A DNA stretch of 64,000 nt from Galbibacter sp. BG1 (GTDB lineage: Bacteria; Bacteroidota; Bacteroidia; Flavobacteriales; Flavobacteriaceae), in NCBI RefSeq assembly GCF_013391805.1, contig NZ_CP058364.1:806501-870500 (forward strand), written 5' to 3'. The notes under the pieces were generated by a model. The model did no database searches. It saw only the letters and a list, made by a program, of their open reading frames with translations, and was not told where the DNA came from. Shown one piece after another: positions 52,469-61,709 of the stretch. Made by a program: the position numbers and the translations under genes. Position 1 is the first letter of the stretch, and every line of letters starts with the position of its first letter.

Positions 52469-53050
52469 GTGAATTCAGAAGATAAAAACAATAGCGCTCT
52501 AGCAGATGAAGCGCTAGTGACCCTTATTGTATCTACCAATGACAAAAAATTGATAGAAATTCTCTATTCTAGATATAGCACCAAAATTTACAACAAATGC
52601 TATAGCTTTACCCACGACGAGGAAGAGGCCAAAGATCTTACCCAAGATATTTTTATAAAACTGTTCTCCAAATTGGATACATATCGAGGTAAGGCTAAGT
52701 TTTCTACTTGGCTATACAGTTTTACTTACAATTTTTTGGTGAACTATAAAAAAAGAGACCTTTCTAAAAAACTTGGTGACCGATGGGAAAATCTAAACAA
52801 AAAAGACATTAATTTACCCGCTCCCGAAGATGTGGAGGATAACGATTTGTTTGCACTTAAGACGGCGAGGTTGGAAAAAGCGTTATCTCTTATTGAACCA
52901 GCGGACAAGGCTCTCCTACTTATGAAGTATCAAGATGATATTTCTATTAAAGAAATGCAACTTTTATTGGAAATCGGTGAAAGTGCCATTAAAATGAGGC
53001 TGAAACGCGCCCGTTTTAAACTCATTAAGGTGTACAACGAACGTACTTAA
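52469..53050 (+). CDS. ECF-type RNA polymerase sigma factor
   Basis: A 193-residue sigma factor with region 2 (EEEAKDLTQDIFIKLFSKLDTYRGKAKFSTWL) and region 4 (ISIKEMQLLLEIGESAIKMRLKRARFKL). Regions 1 and 3 are absent. The start is GTG at 52469; no better start is seen upstream. The gene is 43 bases after the antiporter. No full anti-sigma factor gene is next to it; a small protein gene (53090) follows instead. Confidence 0.9.
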   Translation: MNSEDKNNSALADEALVTLIVSTNDKKLIEILYSRYSTKIYNKCYSFTHDEEEAKDLTQDIFIKLFSKLDTYRGKAKFSTWLYSFTYNFLVNYKKRDLSKKLGDRWENLNKKDINLPAPEDVEDNDLFALKTARLEKALSLIEPADKALLLMKYQDDISIKEMQLLLEIGESAIKMRLKRARFKLIKVYNERT

Positions 53051-53089
53051 ATGTGACTTTTTAGTGTTTTAATTGTCCAAACTTCTAAA

Positions 53090-53221
53090 ATGTCATGTGG
53101 TATGCAGCAAAATAATCCATTTAAAAAATTTAACAAACCAACATACGAACTTCCAAAAGAAGTAAAGCTTCAAATTATGCAGAAGATTAACCAACTGATT
53201 TTAAGTAAAAAAGCAAATTGA
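53090..53221 (+). CDS. Small 43-residue protein after the ECF sigma factor
   Basis: The frame begins ATG 53090 (a second ATG at 53102) and ends TGA at 53221. The product contains NNPFKKFNKPTYELPKEVK and a helical tail (LQIMQKINQLILSKKAN). Short proteins with an N-terminal NPFK...ELP pattern often follow sigma-70-type genes in Flavobacteriaceae. No function is known. The gap to the sigma gene is 39 bases, and it is too short for most gene finders. Confidence 0.5.
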   Translation: MSCGMQQNNPFKKFNKPTYELPKEVKLQIMQKINQLILSKKAN

Positions 53222-53336
53222 TAGTTAAATTTGTCCCTGGGATTTATTTTTAACTCACTCTTAAAAAAAGTTGATTTTTTAAGTGACTCAAAACAGTCCT
53301 AAGTGTCTAAATAAAAAAGCACTCATTTCGATAACA

Positions 53337-54308
53337 ATGAACAACAAACTCATAATTTCTATCCTATTGATTGGATATTTAGCTTTGGCCTCCTCCTGCA
53401 CGGCCGAAGCCCAAGGCGATATTGCCCATGCCGAATTGGCAAGCCCTATGCCACTGCCTATTTCTGGTTTCGATCAAGTAATTCCGTTAAGGGAATTGGG
53501 GAATATTAGGCTTCAGAACAGTTTACAAAACGAAATCGATAAACGCCCTAAGTGGAAAAAAATGATTTCCAATAAAAAAATGGCTATCGGTCTCGTAGAC
53601 CTATCCGATCTCAGCAACATTAAATTTGCTAGTGTGAACGGCAATTATATGATGTATGCCGCGAGCCTTCCCAAAATTGCCGTTCTTCTGGCGGCTACAG
53701 ACGCTATAGAAAATGGAGAATTGGAAGAAACAGAAGAGGTTAAAAACGACATGAAAATAATGATAAGTAACTCCAATAATGCAGCTACCACAAGAATGAT
53801 AGACCGTGTGGGTTACGAAAAAATTGAAGAAATTTTAACCAGCGACCGCTATAATTTATATGATCCGGAACTTGGTGGAGGCCTATGGGTTGGAAAAAGA
53901 TACGGAGGTGGTGGAGACACCAATAGAGAGCCGTTGAAAAATCTCAGCCATGCAGCAACCGTTACCCAAGTATGCCGGTTTTATTATTTGTTATCAATGG
54001 GGCAATTAATTAACGAAGATCGTTCCAAGCAAATGCTAGACATTATGGAAGCACCTGCTTTGCATCATAAATTTGTAAATACGCTAGATAAAATTGCTCC
54101 CGATGCCAGATTGTTCAGAAAATCGGGTTCTTGGAAAACCTATCATTCGGATTCTATTTTGGTTTGGGAAGACGGTACTTTTAGAAAATATATTTTAGTA
54201 GCCCTTATAGATGATCCTGACGGGGAACAAATAATTAGGGATATGATAGTTCCTATTGAAAGAGCCCTTAAAAAAACCAACGATTTTAAAAGAAAAAATA
54301 CCTTCTAA
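53337..54308 (+). CDS. Class A beta-lactamase-like serine hydrolase lipoprotein
   Basis: Start at 53337 (MNNKLIISIL) gives 323 residues with a lipobox (LALASSC); the upstream GTG frame adds an unlikely tail. Active-site motifs: SxxK is SLPK, SDN is SNSNN, and KTG is KSGSWKT. The class A fold is likely, but the Glu166-type residue could not be placed by eye. It may be a peptidoglycan-type peptidase and not a drug-resistance enzyme. A 10-bp hairpin covers its stop codon (54303-54312 with 54324-54333). Confidence 0.82.
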   Translation: MNNKLIISILLIGYLALASSCTAEAQGDIAHAELASPMPLPISGFDQVIPLRELGNIRLQNSLQNEIDKRPKWKKMISNKKMAIGLVDLSDLSNIKFASVNGNYMMYAASLPKIAVLLAATDAIENGELEETEEVKNDMKIMISNSNNAATTRMIDRVGYEKIEEILTSDRYNLYDPELGGGLWVGKRYGGGGDTNREPLKNLSHAATVTQVCRFYYLLSMGQLINEDRSKQMLDIMEAPALHHKFVNTLDKIAPDARLFRKSGSWKTYHSDSILVWEDGTFRKYILVALIDDPDGEQIIRDMIVPIERALKKTNDFKRKNTF

Positions 54309-54353
54309 AGTTTATTGCATTGTAACTTTAGAAACCGATAGGAATTTATTTGA

Positions 54354-57158
54354 ATGATAAAAAGCTTACTTAAAAAAATATTCGATTTAAGAGACGGAGA
54401 AATTAATATAGCCCTACTTATGCAGGGCTATATCTTTTTCATTATAGCCACTTTGCTCATTATAAAACCGTCTATAAACTCTTTGTTCTTATCCGATCTT
54501 GGTGCTCAAAACCTGCCCTATGCTTATCTTTTAGTAGCTTTAACTGCTGTATTAAGTTCTTATTTCTACTCAAGGGCTACGGAGAGATATTCTTTGGTGC
54601 ATATTATTAGAATTACGTTGACCGTTTCGGTAATCAGCTTAGTTGTTCTGGGGTTCCTATTGCATCTAAATTTGGTTAAAGGTTGGATCCTCTATCTTTT
54701 TTATACGGGTGTGGCTATTTATGCGCTACTGGCCACTTCTCAGTTTTGGATTTTGGCAAATTTGGTTTTTAATGTTCGCGAAGCAAAACGGTTGTTTGGC
54801 TTTATAGGAGCAGGAGCCATTGTTGGAGGGATTTTTGGAGGTTACCTAACTACTATTTTAGCTCCGGTAATAGGAAACGCCAACCTTATTTTTATTGCAG
54901 CCCTATTTCTTTTATGCTGTTTACCAATACTTGGATACATCTGGAAAACCAAAATAAAAGAACTCAATACCTTTAAAGTAAAAAAAAGAGCCCCTATTTT
55001 AAAGGAAAATCCATTCAAGTTAGTCTTAGGCTCTAAACACTTAACCTTCTTGGCGGCTATTATAGGTGTTGGGGTGCTTACTGCAAAATTGGTGGAATAT
55101 CAGTTTAGCTATGTGGCGGCCAAAGAATTTACAGATAGTGATGAATTGACTGCGTTTTTTGGTTTCTGGCTGTCAACCTTCAATGTGGCATCCCTATTGT
55201 TTCAACTTTTTATTACCCGACGCATTGTTGGTATTTGGGGTGTAGGCTATGCCCTACTTCTTCTTCCTGCCATCCTTTTCTTTGGTGGAATCTTGTTTTT
55301 GGCATTTCCAGAACTTTGGGTTGTAATTTTTTTAAAAGCCACCGATGCCAGCCTTAAACAATCGGTTTATAAATCGTCTGTGGAGCTAATCGCCTTGCCT
55401 CTTCCGTTGGAATTAAAGAAAAAAACCAAATCTTTTATAGACGTCGTGGTAGATAGTGTTGCCACAGGTATCGCGGGATGTTTGCTCATCTTTTTTATAA
55501 GAGGGTTGGAAGTACCTCCAAAAAACATCATGTTTCTAATAATAGTACTTGCTTTGGTTTGGATTTACTTTATTTACAGACTCCGAAAAGAATATTTCAG
55601 CTCCTTCAAGAAGAACCTGGAGTCCATTGCTACCGTGCATAAAAAAAATAAGCGGGAAGTTTCTAAGGAAACATTTTTACAAGGAATGCGAAGAGTTTTT
55701 AACGAAGGTTCAGAAAGCGATATTCTCTATATGCTTAATAAAGCGATGGAGTTAAAAGACAAAAGGCTGGAGGGCGAATTTGTATATTTGCTTTCGCACC
55801 CATCCAATAAAATTAAGGCGGCGGCCCTACATAATTTATTCTATCTGAACAGCGGAGTCATTTACCTAGAAGTTAATCAATTACTTAAAATTAAGGATAG
55901 GGAAGTAGTTATTGCCGCTTTGGACTATTTATTGTTGCATGCTGAAAGAAATGAAAGTATTGTTTTTGAAAGCTATTTAGATCATCCTGATAATTTTATT
56001 TCCAATGCCGCCCTGTTGTGCCTTGCCAAGGAGTCGCGAGACAACCAAAGCTTAAAGGAAAAGTTTTCTTTAGGCAAACGTATTCAACAAAAAATCACAC
56101 ATTTAGAGACCACCATTTCAGAAAAGGAAGATTTTATAGAGTTGTTGCAAATTATTGGTTATGGAGATTTTAAAGATGGCTATCCCATAATTTTACACAC
56201 CCTAACCAGTGAAGATACCGTTCTGGAAGAAGAAGCCATTAAAGCGGCTGGGCTCACAATGAATGAGGTTTTTATAGACCCTCTGTTAGAAAAACTATTG
56301 CATAAAGAACAGCGACACTTCGCCACCGAAGCCCTCGTTTTTTATGGAAATGGTATGATTTCTTTACTGCACAAAAAAATAACTGCTACAGAAACCCCTG
56401 TTGCCATTAAACAGTTTCTTCCTAACGTTATAGGGGCTTTTAAGTCTCAATTGGCTGTAAATACCTTGATAAAATGCTTTAAGGAGGCAGAAGATTTATC
56501 GGTTAGACTTCAAGTAGTAGCAGCGCTTACCAAATTAAAAGAAGAAAATCCTCACCTACAGTTCGATAACGCCACAGTAGCGAAATTAATATTGGAAGAG
56601 TGTAAACTTTATGACAAAACGATTAATGCGATGCACTCCCAGATTATTGTCTATTATGTAAGGCGAAAAAAACTTAAAATAGATACTGAAGAAATGAATG
56701 CACGGGAAGGGTTGATGGAGCTTCTCGAACGCCGATTGGAAAATGGACTCAAGAGAATTTTTAAACTATTGGAGCTTCGATATTCGCCCAACGAAATTAG
56801 AATGGCATACAACGGTATTTTAAGCGGCGAACCTGAAAATATTACCAATGCCATAGAATTTCTAGATTTATTACTGAACCCCAATTTAAAAAGCGTCCTT
56901 ATCCCTATTGTGGAGGCCACCATTTTGGATACCTCTTCCGAAGAGGTAATAGATGCCATAAGTAAAAATAGAATGACCGAATTTGAATGTTTTAAGAATA
57001 TTCTGGAAGGTAAAGATGTTAAGTTAAAAATAGCTGTTGTTTATCTCATCTCAAAAATAAAAGACCCTAAGTACTTTCCATTGTTGGAAACCGCGGAAAC
57101 ATCTAAAGATTTCCGTTTAAAGGAATTTGCCCATAGCGCTATGGAAGAATTTTCTTAA
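54354..57158 (+). CDS. ATP/ADP-translocase-like (TLC) carrier fused to HEAT repeats
   Basis: A 934-residue protein. The N-terminal half (about 12-415) has around ten to twelve membrane helices resembling nucleotide-transporter (NTT/TLC) and MFS carriers, with features such as FGFIGAGAIVGGIFGGY and KATDASLKQSVYKSSVELIALPLP. The C-terminal half (about 430-934) is a soluble HEAT-like helical solenoid (VYLLSHPSNKIKAAALHNLFYL). TLC carriers of parasites import ATP; free-living versions with HEAT tails are of unknown direction and substrate. No partner gene is in tight linkage: the next gene is convergent. Confidence 0.83.
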   Translation: MIKSLLKKIFDLRDGEINIALLMQGYIFFIIATLLIIKPSINSLFLSDLGAQNLPYAYLLVALTAVLSSYFYSRATERYSLVHIIRITLTVSVISLVVLGFLLHLNLVKGWILYLFYTGVAIYALLATSQFWILANLVFNVREAKRLFGFIGAGAIVGGIFGGYLTTILAPVIGNANLIFIAALFLLCCLPILGYIWKTKIKELNTFKVKKRAPILKENPFKLVLGSKHLTFLAAIIGVGVLTAKLVEYQFSYVAAKEFTDSDELTAFFGFWLSTFNVASLLFQLFITRRIVGIWGVGYALLLLPAILFFGGILFLAFPELWVVIFLKATDASLKQSVYKSSVELIALPLPLELKKKTKSFIDVVVDSVATGIAGCLLIFFIRGLEVPPKNIMFLIIVLALVWIYFIYRLRKEYFSSFKKNLESIATVHKKNKREVSKETFLQGMRRVFNEGSESDILYMLNKAMELKDKRLEGEFVYLLSHPSNKIKAAALHNLFYLNSGVIYLEVNQLLKIKDREVVIAALDYLLLHAERNESIVFESYLDHPDNFISNAALLCLAKESRDNQSLKEKFSLGKRIQQKITHLETTISEKEDFIELLQIIGYGDFKDGYPIILHTLTSEDTVLEEEAIKAAGLTMNEVFIDPLLEKLLHKEQRHFATEALVFYGNGMISLLHKKITATETPVAIKQFLPNVIGAFKSQLAVNTLIKCFKEAEDLSVRLQVVAALTKLKEENPHLQFDNATVAKLILEECKLYDKTINAMHSQIIVYYVRRKKLKIDTEEMNAREGLMELLERRLENGLKRIFKLLELRYSPNEIRMAYNGILSGEPENITNAIEFLDLLLNPNLKSVLIPIVEATILDTSSEEVIDAISKNRMTEFECFKNILEGKDVKLKIAVVYLISKIKDPKYFPLLETAETSKDFRLKEFAHSAMEEFS

Positions 57159-57230
57159 CCTTTAAATGGTAAATAATTTTATTAATACCCCCTTTTTTCT
57201 AGCATCCACTAAAAAGTAATCTTCTCAAAT

Positions 57231-57283
57231 AAAAAAAACCTATCAAATGCCTTTAAGAAATCATCTTTTAAACATTCGATAGG
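57231..57283 (-). terminator. Intrinsic terminator of the minus-strand operon 57309-61496
   Basis: CCTATCAAATG (57239-57249) pairs with CATTCGATAGG (57273-57283), with one mismatch. Eight A precede it on the plus strand, so the minus-strand transcript ends in U8. It sits after the serine hydrolase gene. Confidence 0.78.
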
Positions 57284-57308
57284 CTTAAAACTTTTTAATG
57301 TAAATTAT

Positions 57309-58583
57309 CTATTCTTTAGTTTCCCTTACTATTTTATCGATACGGCTGGCAAGTGCCAAATGGTCGTAAGCGGAGTTTTTCCCCAATACGTTCGTCATTA
57401 AACAGACCATATACTTTGTACCATCTGGATGTTCCACGATGGCAACAGAATTCATATAATTATACACATTTCCTTTGTACTTACCGCAACCTTCGTCTTT
57501 GGTTTTATCGCATTTGTATAAACTTCCAGACTTAAAGTAAACTGCTGCTTCTTTTAATTCGGGAGCTTGTGCGTAGCGTATTCTTCGGTCTGTCATATAC
57601 ATCAAACGCTTTATTTCCAAACTGGATTTTTGATCTACAATGGCGCCTTGCTCCAATTGCACCATCCATTTCATCAAACCTAATGGCGTACCTATACTTC
57701 CGCCCTTGCTTCCTACATATGGATTTACACCTCTGGTAAAAAACGAACCCAATCTCCATTCTTCTTCAGTTATACCCAACTCCCGTAAAGGATTATTGAC
57801 CGTATTAATGGCTAAATCTGTTATTTCATTTTTAGGGTTTTCCTTAAAATAAGCATCGGCATCTTCTTGGGTAATGGTTGGGTACTTATCGCCAAAAGCA
57901 GCCATTAACAAGGCTTCCCTCCACACAACACTTGCAGCACCGTTATTACTTACAGAAAGCATATGATCGGCCCATTCAAATAAGGAAAAAACGTCGCTGG
58001 CTACCGCTTGCCTCTTAACCAGTTTATTGGTTTCCATATTAAAGACAGGGATGGTATGCTCATCGCTTAAAACCCAATTGCCCCCTTTTACCGTTTTGGT
58101 CTTTAAAAGCTCAATCCTTTTAGAGAAATCATCTGGATATATTTTGGCCAATTGATCGAAAAGAGCTGTTAAAACCACCAATTTACCAACGCTCCCTGGT
58201 TGATATCCTTTAGTTTCATTCTGCTGTGCGTAACGCATTTTATCTGGTTGTGTAATATCCAGAACAGTAATAGAATAACTCTTGTCCAATCTCGGTAAAA
58301 GTGCATCTATTTTCTTCTGAAAATCGGCATCCTCCACCAGAATATCTTGTACTGGGAATCCGCATTCCGCTTTTAAATTCAATTTTATATCTTCTATACT
58401 TTTTAATGACCCAGGTGGTAATTTTGGGTCTGGTAATTCCCCAGAGGTTGCCATTTGCAAGTATTTCAATCTTTTTATTCCAGAATACTCATACCCGTCA
58501 ATAGGATATGCATTCGATTCTGGAGGTGTTATAAAAGCAGTGAAAATTAATGTCAAAATTCCATATGGTAGTAGCTTCATCAT
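57309..58583 (-). CDS. Class A beta-lactamase-like serine hydrolase, exported
   Basis: A 424-residue protein with a signal peptide (MMKLLPYGILTLIFTAFITPPESNA). Motif order is SVGK (SxxK), SNNGA (SDN-like) and YFKSGSLY (KTG-like). The domain is longer than a typical class A enzyme. It lies 3 bases after the exported dikinase gene and is probably co-transcribed with it. A role in the periplasm linked to the dikinase substrate is possible. Confidence 0.8.
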   Translation of the reverse strand: MMKLLPYGILTLIFTAFITPPESNAYPIDGYEYSGIKRLKYLQMATSGELPDPKLPPGSLKSIEDIKLNLKAECGFPVQDILVEDADFQKKIDALLPRLDKSYSITVLDITQPDKMRYAQQNETKGYQPGSVGKLVVLTALFDQLAKIYPDDFSKRIELLKTKTVKGGNWVLSDEHTIPVFNMETNKLVKRQAVASDVFSLFEWADHMLSVSNNGAASVVWREALLMAAFGDKYPTITQEDADAYFKENPKNEITDLAINTVNNPLRELGITEEEWRLGSFFTRGVNPYVGSKGGSIGTPLGLMKWMVQLEQGAIVDQKSSLEIKRLMYMTDRRIRYAQAPELKEAAVYFKSGSLYKCDKTKDEGCGKYKGNVYNYMNSVAIVEHPDGTKYMVCLMTNVLGKNSAYDHLALASRIDKIVRETKE

Positions 58584-58586
58584 TTT

Positions 58587-61496
58587 TTACAGGGTTGTAG
58601 TTAGCGAAATTTCTTTTTTAGTATTGATGCTTGGGGTAATCGATTTTAGATAATCGGATCCCAAAGCTTTTTTGTTTTCCACAAAAGGCCTTATTTGAAA
58701 TAACCATAACTTATTATCCTTAAATCCAAGCTCTACATCGTAAGCTGTTTTCTCGGCAGTAGGATTTTTTGCCGCCATTTTTTGTCGAATCGTTTGGGCG
58801 AGCGCATAAATCTGCTGTATGTTTTGAGCGTTCAATATAGATGTTTCGAAAGAGGTAACTTTTTTGCCCGTTCCTCCAGAAGCAGGCAATATATTTTGGT
58901 AGGGCTCCCGTGCTGGAGATAATAATTGAGAGGTGCCATCGGCCTTTATGAGGTAGGTTTCTGCCAACTGTCCATCTACCGCTCCCCCAGCACCACGGCT
59001 AAACGCAATGGTAAGATCGTTTTCTTCTCCCGATGTAATCCCTTTGGTAATTAACACCCCAGAATAGTCTACATCTACCGATGGAATCACTAAAATTGAT
59101 GGAAATACATTTTCCGGATTCAGGAGGTATTTTTGGCGCCATTTAAAACTTCGCTCGGTGTAAGGAGAGGCCCAAACTTCTTTTATTCCGTTAAAAATCT
59201 TTTCTTTTTCCAAGGTATTAAAAATGGTGAGATTGAGCCCCGCACCCGTAAAATCCTTCAAATCTTCCATGTTTGTATCACTCCTTAAAAATACAGGAAT
59301 ACTCCCCATGGGTTTACCAAGAACTTTTTCAAAAGAGGTATTCATATCCGAAACAAAACTCGGCTTTAAGGTCATTTTCTTAATGGCATCCCGTAAGGTC
59401 TCCAATTGCCGCAATTGAAAGTTTTCCACTTCTTCTTCAGAAATCCCTTCAGATCTTTTTGCTTTTGCATCTTTAAACATAACATTTAAAAACTGCCAAT
59501 AAGATTTTCCTTGCCCGGGCATCGGTTGATCCATATGATCCCTAAAAATTCCAAATGGTATTACCAATCCCTCTACCACATTATCGGGAAACATCGATTT
59601 AAGCTCCCCTAAATTTGCGGCTTTGGGTCCACATAATTTTCCAGAGTCTTCTGCCCCAACACTTCTCATGTTTAAAACCTTGGTTTGATTGAGTTTTATT
59701 TGATCGATAGGAACTTCAATTTTATCATCTTTTCGTTCTTTTTTAGAAAACAAAGCTTTTTCCGTAGCGTTCATTTTCGAAGCTTCCTTCATGATTACAG
59801 TCCCACGATTGGAAACCGCATAAAAAACCTTTTTCCCGTTAAAAGGCATTAATTTCTTTAAATCTTCATCGGAAAGTGCCGCATTTGGAATCGCCAAATT
59901 CCTGGCCAATAGTTGTACATGGGAAACTAAATTCCCTTCTGCCACTGTTGCAATTCCAGCAACTGGTTTTAAGTCTGATGGGGCACGTTCAAAAATATAT
60001 ATTTTATTGCTCGATACTTCGATACTATTGGCATTACCCGGCACTACCACCAATTCGCCATAGGCATATCCAGGATTTAACCCTCTAAAGCTGCTTTGGT
60101 TAGACAAGTCCATTACCTGATTTGACAAAGAGGATTCTTGAGTTACAAAATTCCCCAAGTCTGCTAGGGTTTTCCCTAGTTGTAAAGCAACGGAAGAACG
60201 AATACGATCGTCTATAAAACTATAAGCCTTTGGCTCGAAAGCCGTATAAGTATTTACAACATCTTGATAGTTTGCCTTTACCGTGGCAGCACTCCATTCT
60301 ACTACACCCCTCGCCATTTCCAGTTTTTTAGATAACTCCCCCAAGGTTATATTATTGGTTTGGTTAGTTTTTAATATGGGAGCTATTTTTTCCCATTCCC
60401 ATAATTCTATAGATCCTGTCCCTGCGGTTGCCATAGCTAAAAAGTAAACTTTATCCAATTGCCCTTTTAAGGTAGAAGGTGTCCACTCCGAAGATTTCTT
60501 GAAAACAATCCCTTCCAATTGATTGGCGATATCGAGCAATTTTAATTTTTGTGTGGGACTCTTATCCTGAAGGATACTTTTACGTATTTCCAGTAACATT
60601 TTTGAAGTCTCAATGGTTAAAGTTTCAGCATCTGTTTGCTTGCCATTTTCAGAAACAAACTTTTTTAATTCCGTTTTAATAGTACTTTCGCCTGAAAGTG
60701 CATTCACTTTTTTTGCAATTCCCGCTAAACTTATCGGCTTATGAAACTCTTTCATCGTAGTGATCAATTCATCGAGCTTTTCATTTTGTGAGGCAGTAAG
60801 TTTCCCCAAATTTTCTTTTTTAAACTGAACTGTTTTTTCAATATCCACAGGTTCTGGATTGTTATGAATTTTAACACGCAAATCCATGAACTTACTGTAA
60901 TCATCTGAAATTACTTTCGATTGTGCGCGCATTAATTGCGAAAGGTTATCGTCGCCCTCGTGTGGAATATCTTTAAAAGATTGCAACACCAAATAATAGT
61001 TCTTTTTAAGAACCGATTCTTTTGCAAAGAGCCATTTGTAAAACTTAATGCCCCATTCCTCTTCATCTTCAATTTGAACCGACCCTCGGTAATATTGACC
61101 CTTTCGGTTTACCCAACCGTCGTCTATTCTTGCTAAATAGCGCCCAAGTTGATATTGTTTTAAGCGGGAATGATTATTGGTTTCGTCCCAAAAATCTTTT
61201 GCATCGGTATAAGCCAAAATCTGACCTAGATAGATGTGATTGGTTTTCCCCAATTTAACAACCTCATCTTTGTAACTGGCATGTTGAATTCCCTGCACAC
61301 CTTCTGGGCAAGGATCCTTTGGGCCTCTTACTGTACCGTCTTCACAGAACCATTGAATGCTTTTATAGGGCCCACGAACATCGTTTTTGTAAAGATCGAT
61401 TTGGGCTTTAATTTTTTCATTTGAAAGTTCTTGAGCCACTAATACATGCAAGCAAAAACTAAAAACAATAAAGTAGATTAATTTGTAATGATTCAT
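58587..61496 (-). CDS. Exported dikinase-like protein (PEP-synthase / glucan water dikinase type)
   Basis: A 969-residue protein with a Sec signal peptide (MNHYKLIYFIVFSFCLHVLVAQ). After an N-terminal helical region (about 25-470) it has a phospho-histidine swivel domain with H526 (VSHVQLLARNLAIPN), then an ATP-grasp domain (about 615-940) with CGPKAANLGELK, R738 in FLRSDTNMEDL, and QIRPF at 934-938. In PEP synthase and PPDK the ATP-grasp domain is N-terminal to the His domain. Here the order is reversed, as in glucan water dikinase. ATP is normally absent outside the cytoplasm, so an exported version is unexpected. The substrate is unknown. Confidence 0.82.
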   Translation of the reverse strand: MNHYKLIYFIVFSFCLHVLVAQELSNEKIKAQIDLYKNDVRGPYKSIQWFCEDGTVRGPKDPCPEGVQGIQHASYKDEVVKLGKTNHIYLGQILAYTDAKDFWDETNNHSRLKQYQLGRYLARIDDGWVNRKGQYYRGSVQIEDEEEWGIKFYKWLFAKESVLKKNYYLVLQSFKDIPHEGDDNLSQLMRAQSKVISDDYSKFMDLRVKIHNNPEPVDIEKTVQFKKENLGKLTASQNEKLDELITTMKEFHKPISLAGIAKKVNALSGESTIKTELKKFVSENGKQTDAETLTIETSKMLLEIRKSILQDKSPTQKLKLLDIANQLEGIVFKKSSEWTPSTLKGQLDKVYFLAMATAGTGSIELWEWEKIAPILKTNQTNNITLGELSKKLEMARGVVEWSAATVKANYQDVVNTYTAFEPKAYSFIDDRIRSSVALQLGKTLADLGNFVTQESSLSNQVMDLSNQSSFRGLNPGYAYGELVVVPGNANSIEVSSNKIYIFERAPSDLKPVAGIATVAEGNLVSHVQLLARNLAIPNAALSDEDLKKLMPFNGKKVFYAVSNRGTVIMKEASKMNATEKALFSKKERKDDKIEVPIDQIKLNQTKVLNMRSVGAEDSGKLCGPKAANLGELKSMFPDNVVEGLVIPFGIFRDHMDQPMPGQGKSYWQFLNVMFKDAKAKRSEGISEEEVENFQLRQLETLRDAIKKMTLKPSFVSDMNTSFEKVLGKPMGSIPVFLRSDTNMEDLKDFTGAGLNLTIFNTLEKEKIFNGIKEVWASPYTERSFKWRQKYLLNPENVFPSILVIPSVDVDYSGVLITKGITSGEENDLTIAFSRGAGGAVDGQLAETYLIKADGTSQLLSPAREPYQNILPASGGTGKKVTSFETSILNAQNIQQIYALAQTIRQKMAAKNPTAEKTAYDVELGFKDNKLWLFQIRPFVENKKALGSDYLKSITPSINTKKEISLTTTL

Positions 61497-61709
61497 TTAA
61501 AAAAATTTAAAGGTTAGGACACGATTTCCCTCTTGAAGTCACTAAGTAAAACAGAATATATTTAACAAGCTGATAAAAAAGATATTATTTACTTTTTCTT
61601 AAAGATATAATAGAAATTTTAAATGAACCAACCGAAGAACTTTAGTAAATTCTTTAAAGCTCCTTCTATTTTTCAAAATTAACCACTTGAAAATCAGAAT
61701 AAAAAACCA

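Noticed and set aside
54303-54333. Terminator over the stop codon of the class A serine hydrolase gene
   Set aside because: The 10-bp stem is real but there is no T-run after it, so termination is doubtful.
53337-58583. Antibiotic-resistance beta-lactamase genes
   Set aside because: The class A motifs are present in two proteins, but length, lipoprotein or exported context and neighbours fit peptidoglycan or peptide hydrolases equally well; resistance cannot be claimed from sequence reading.
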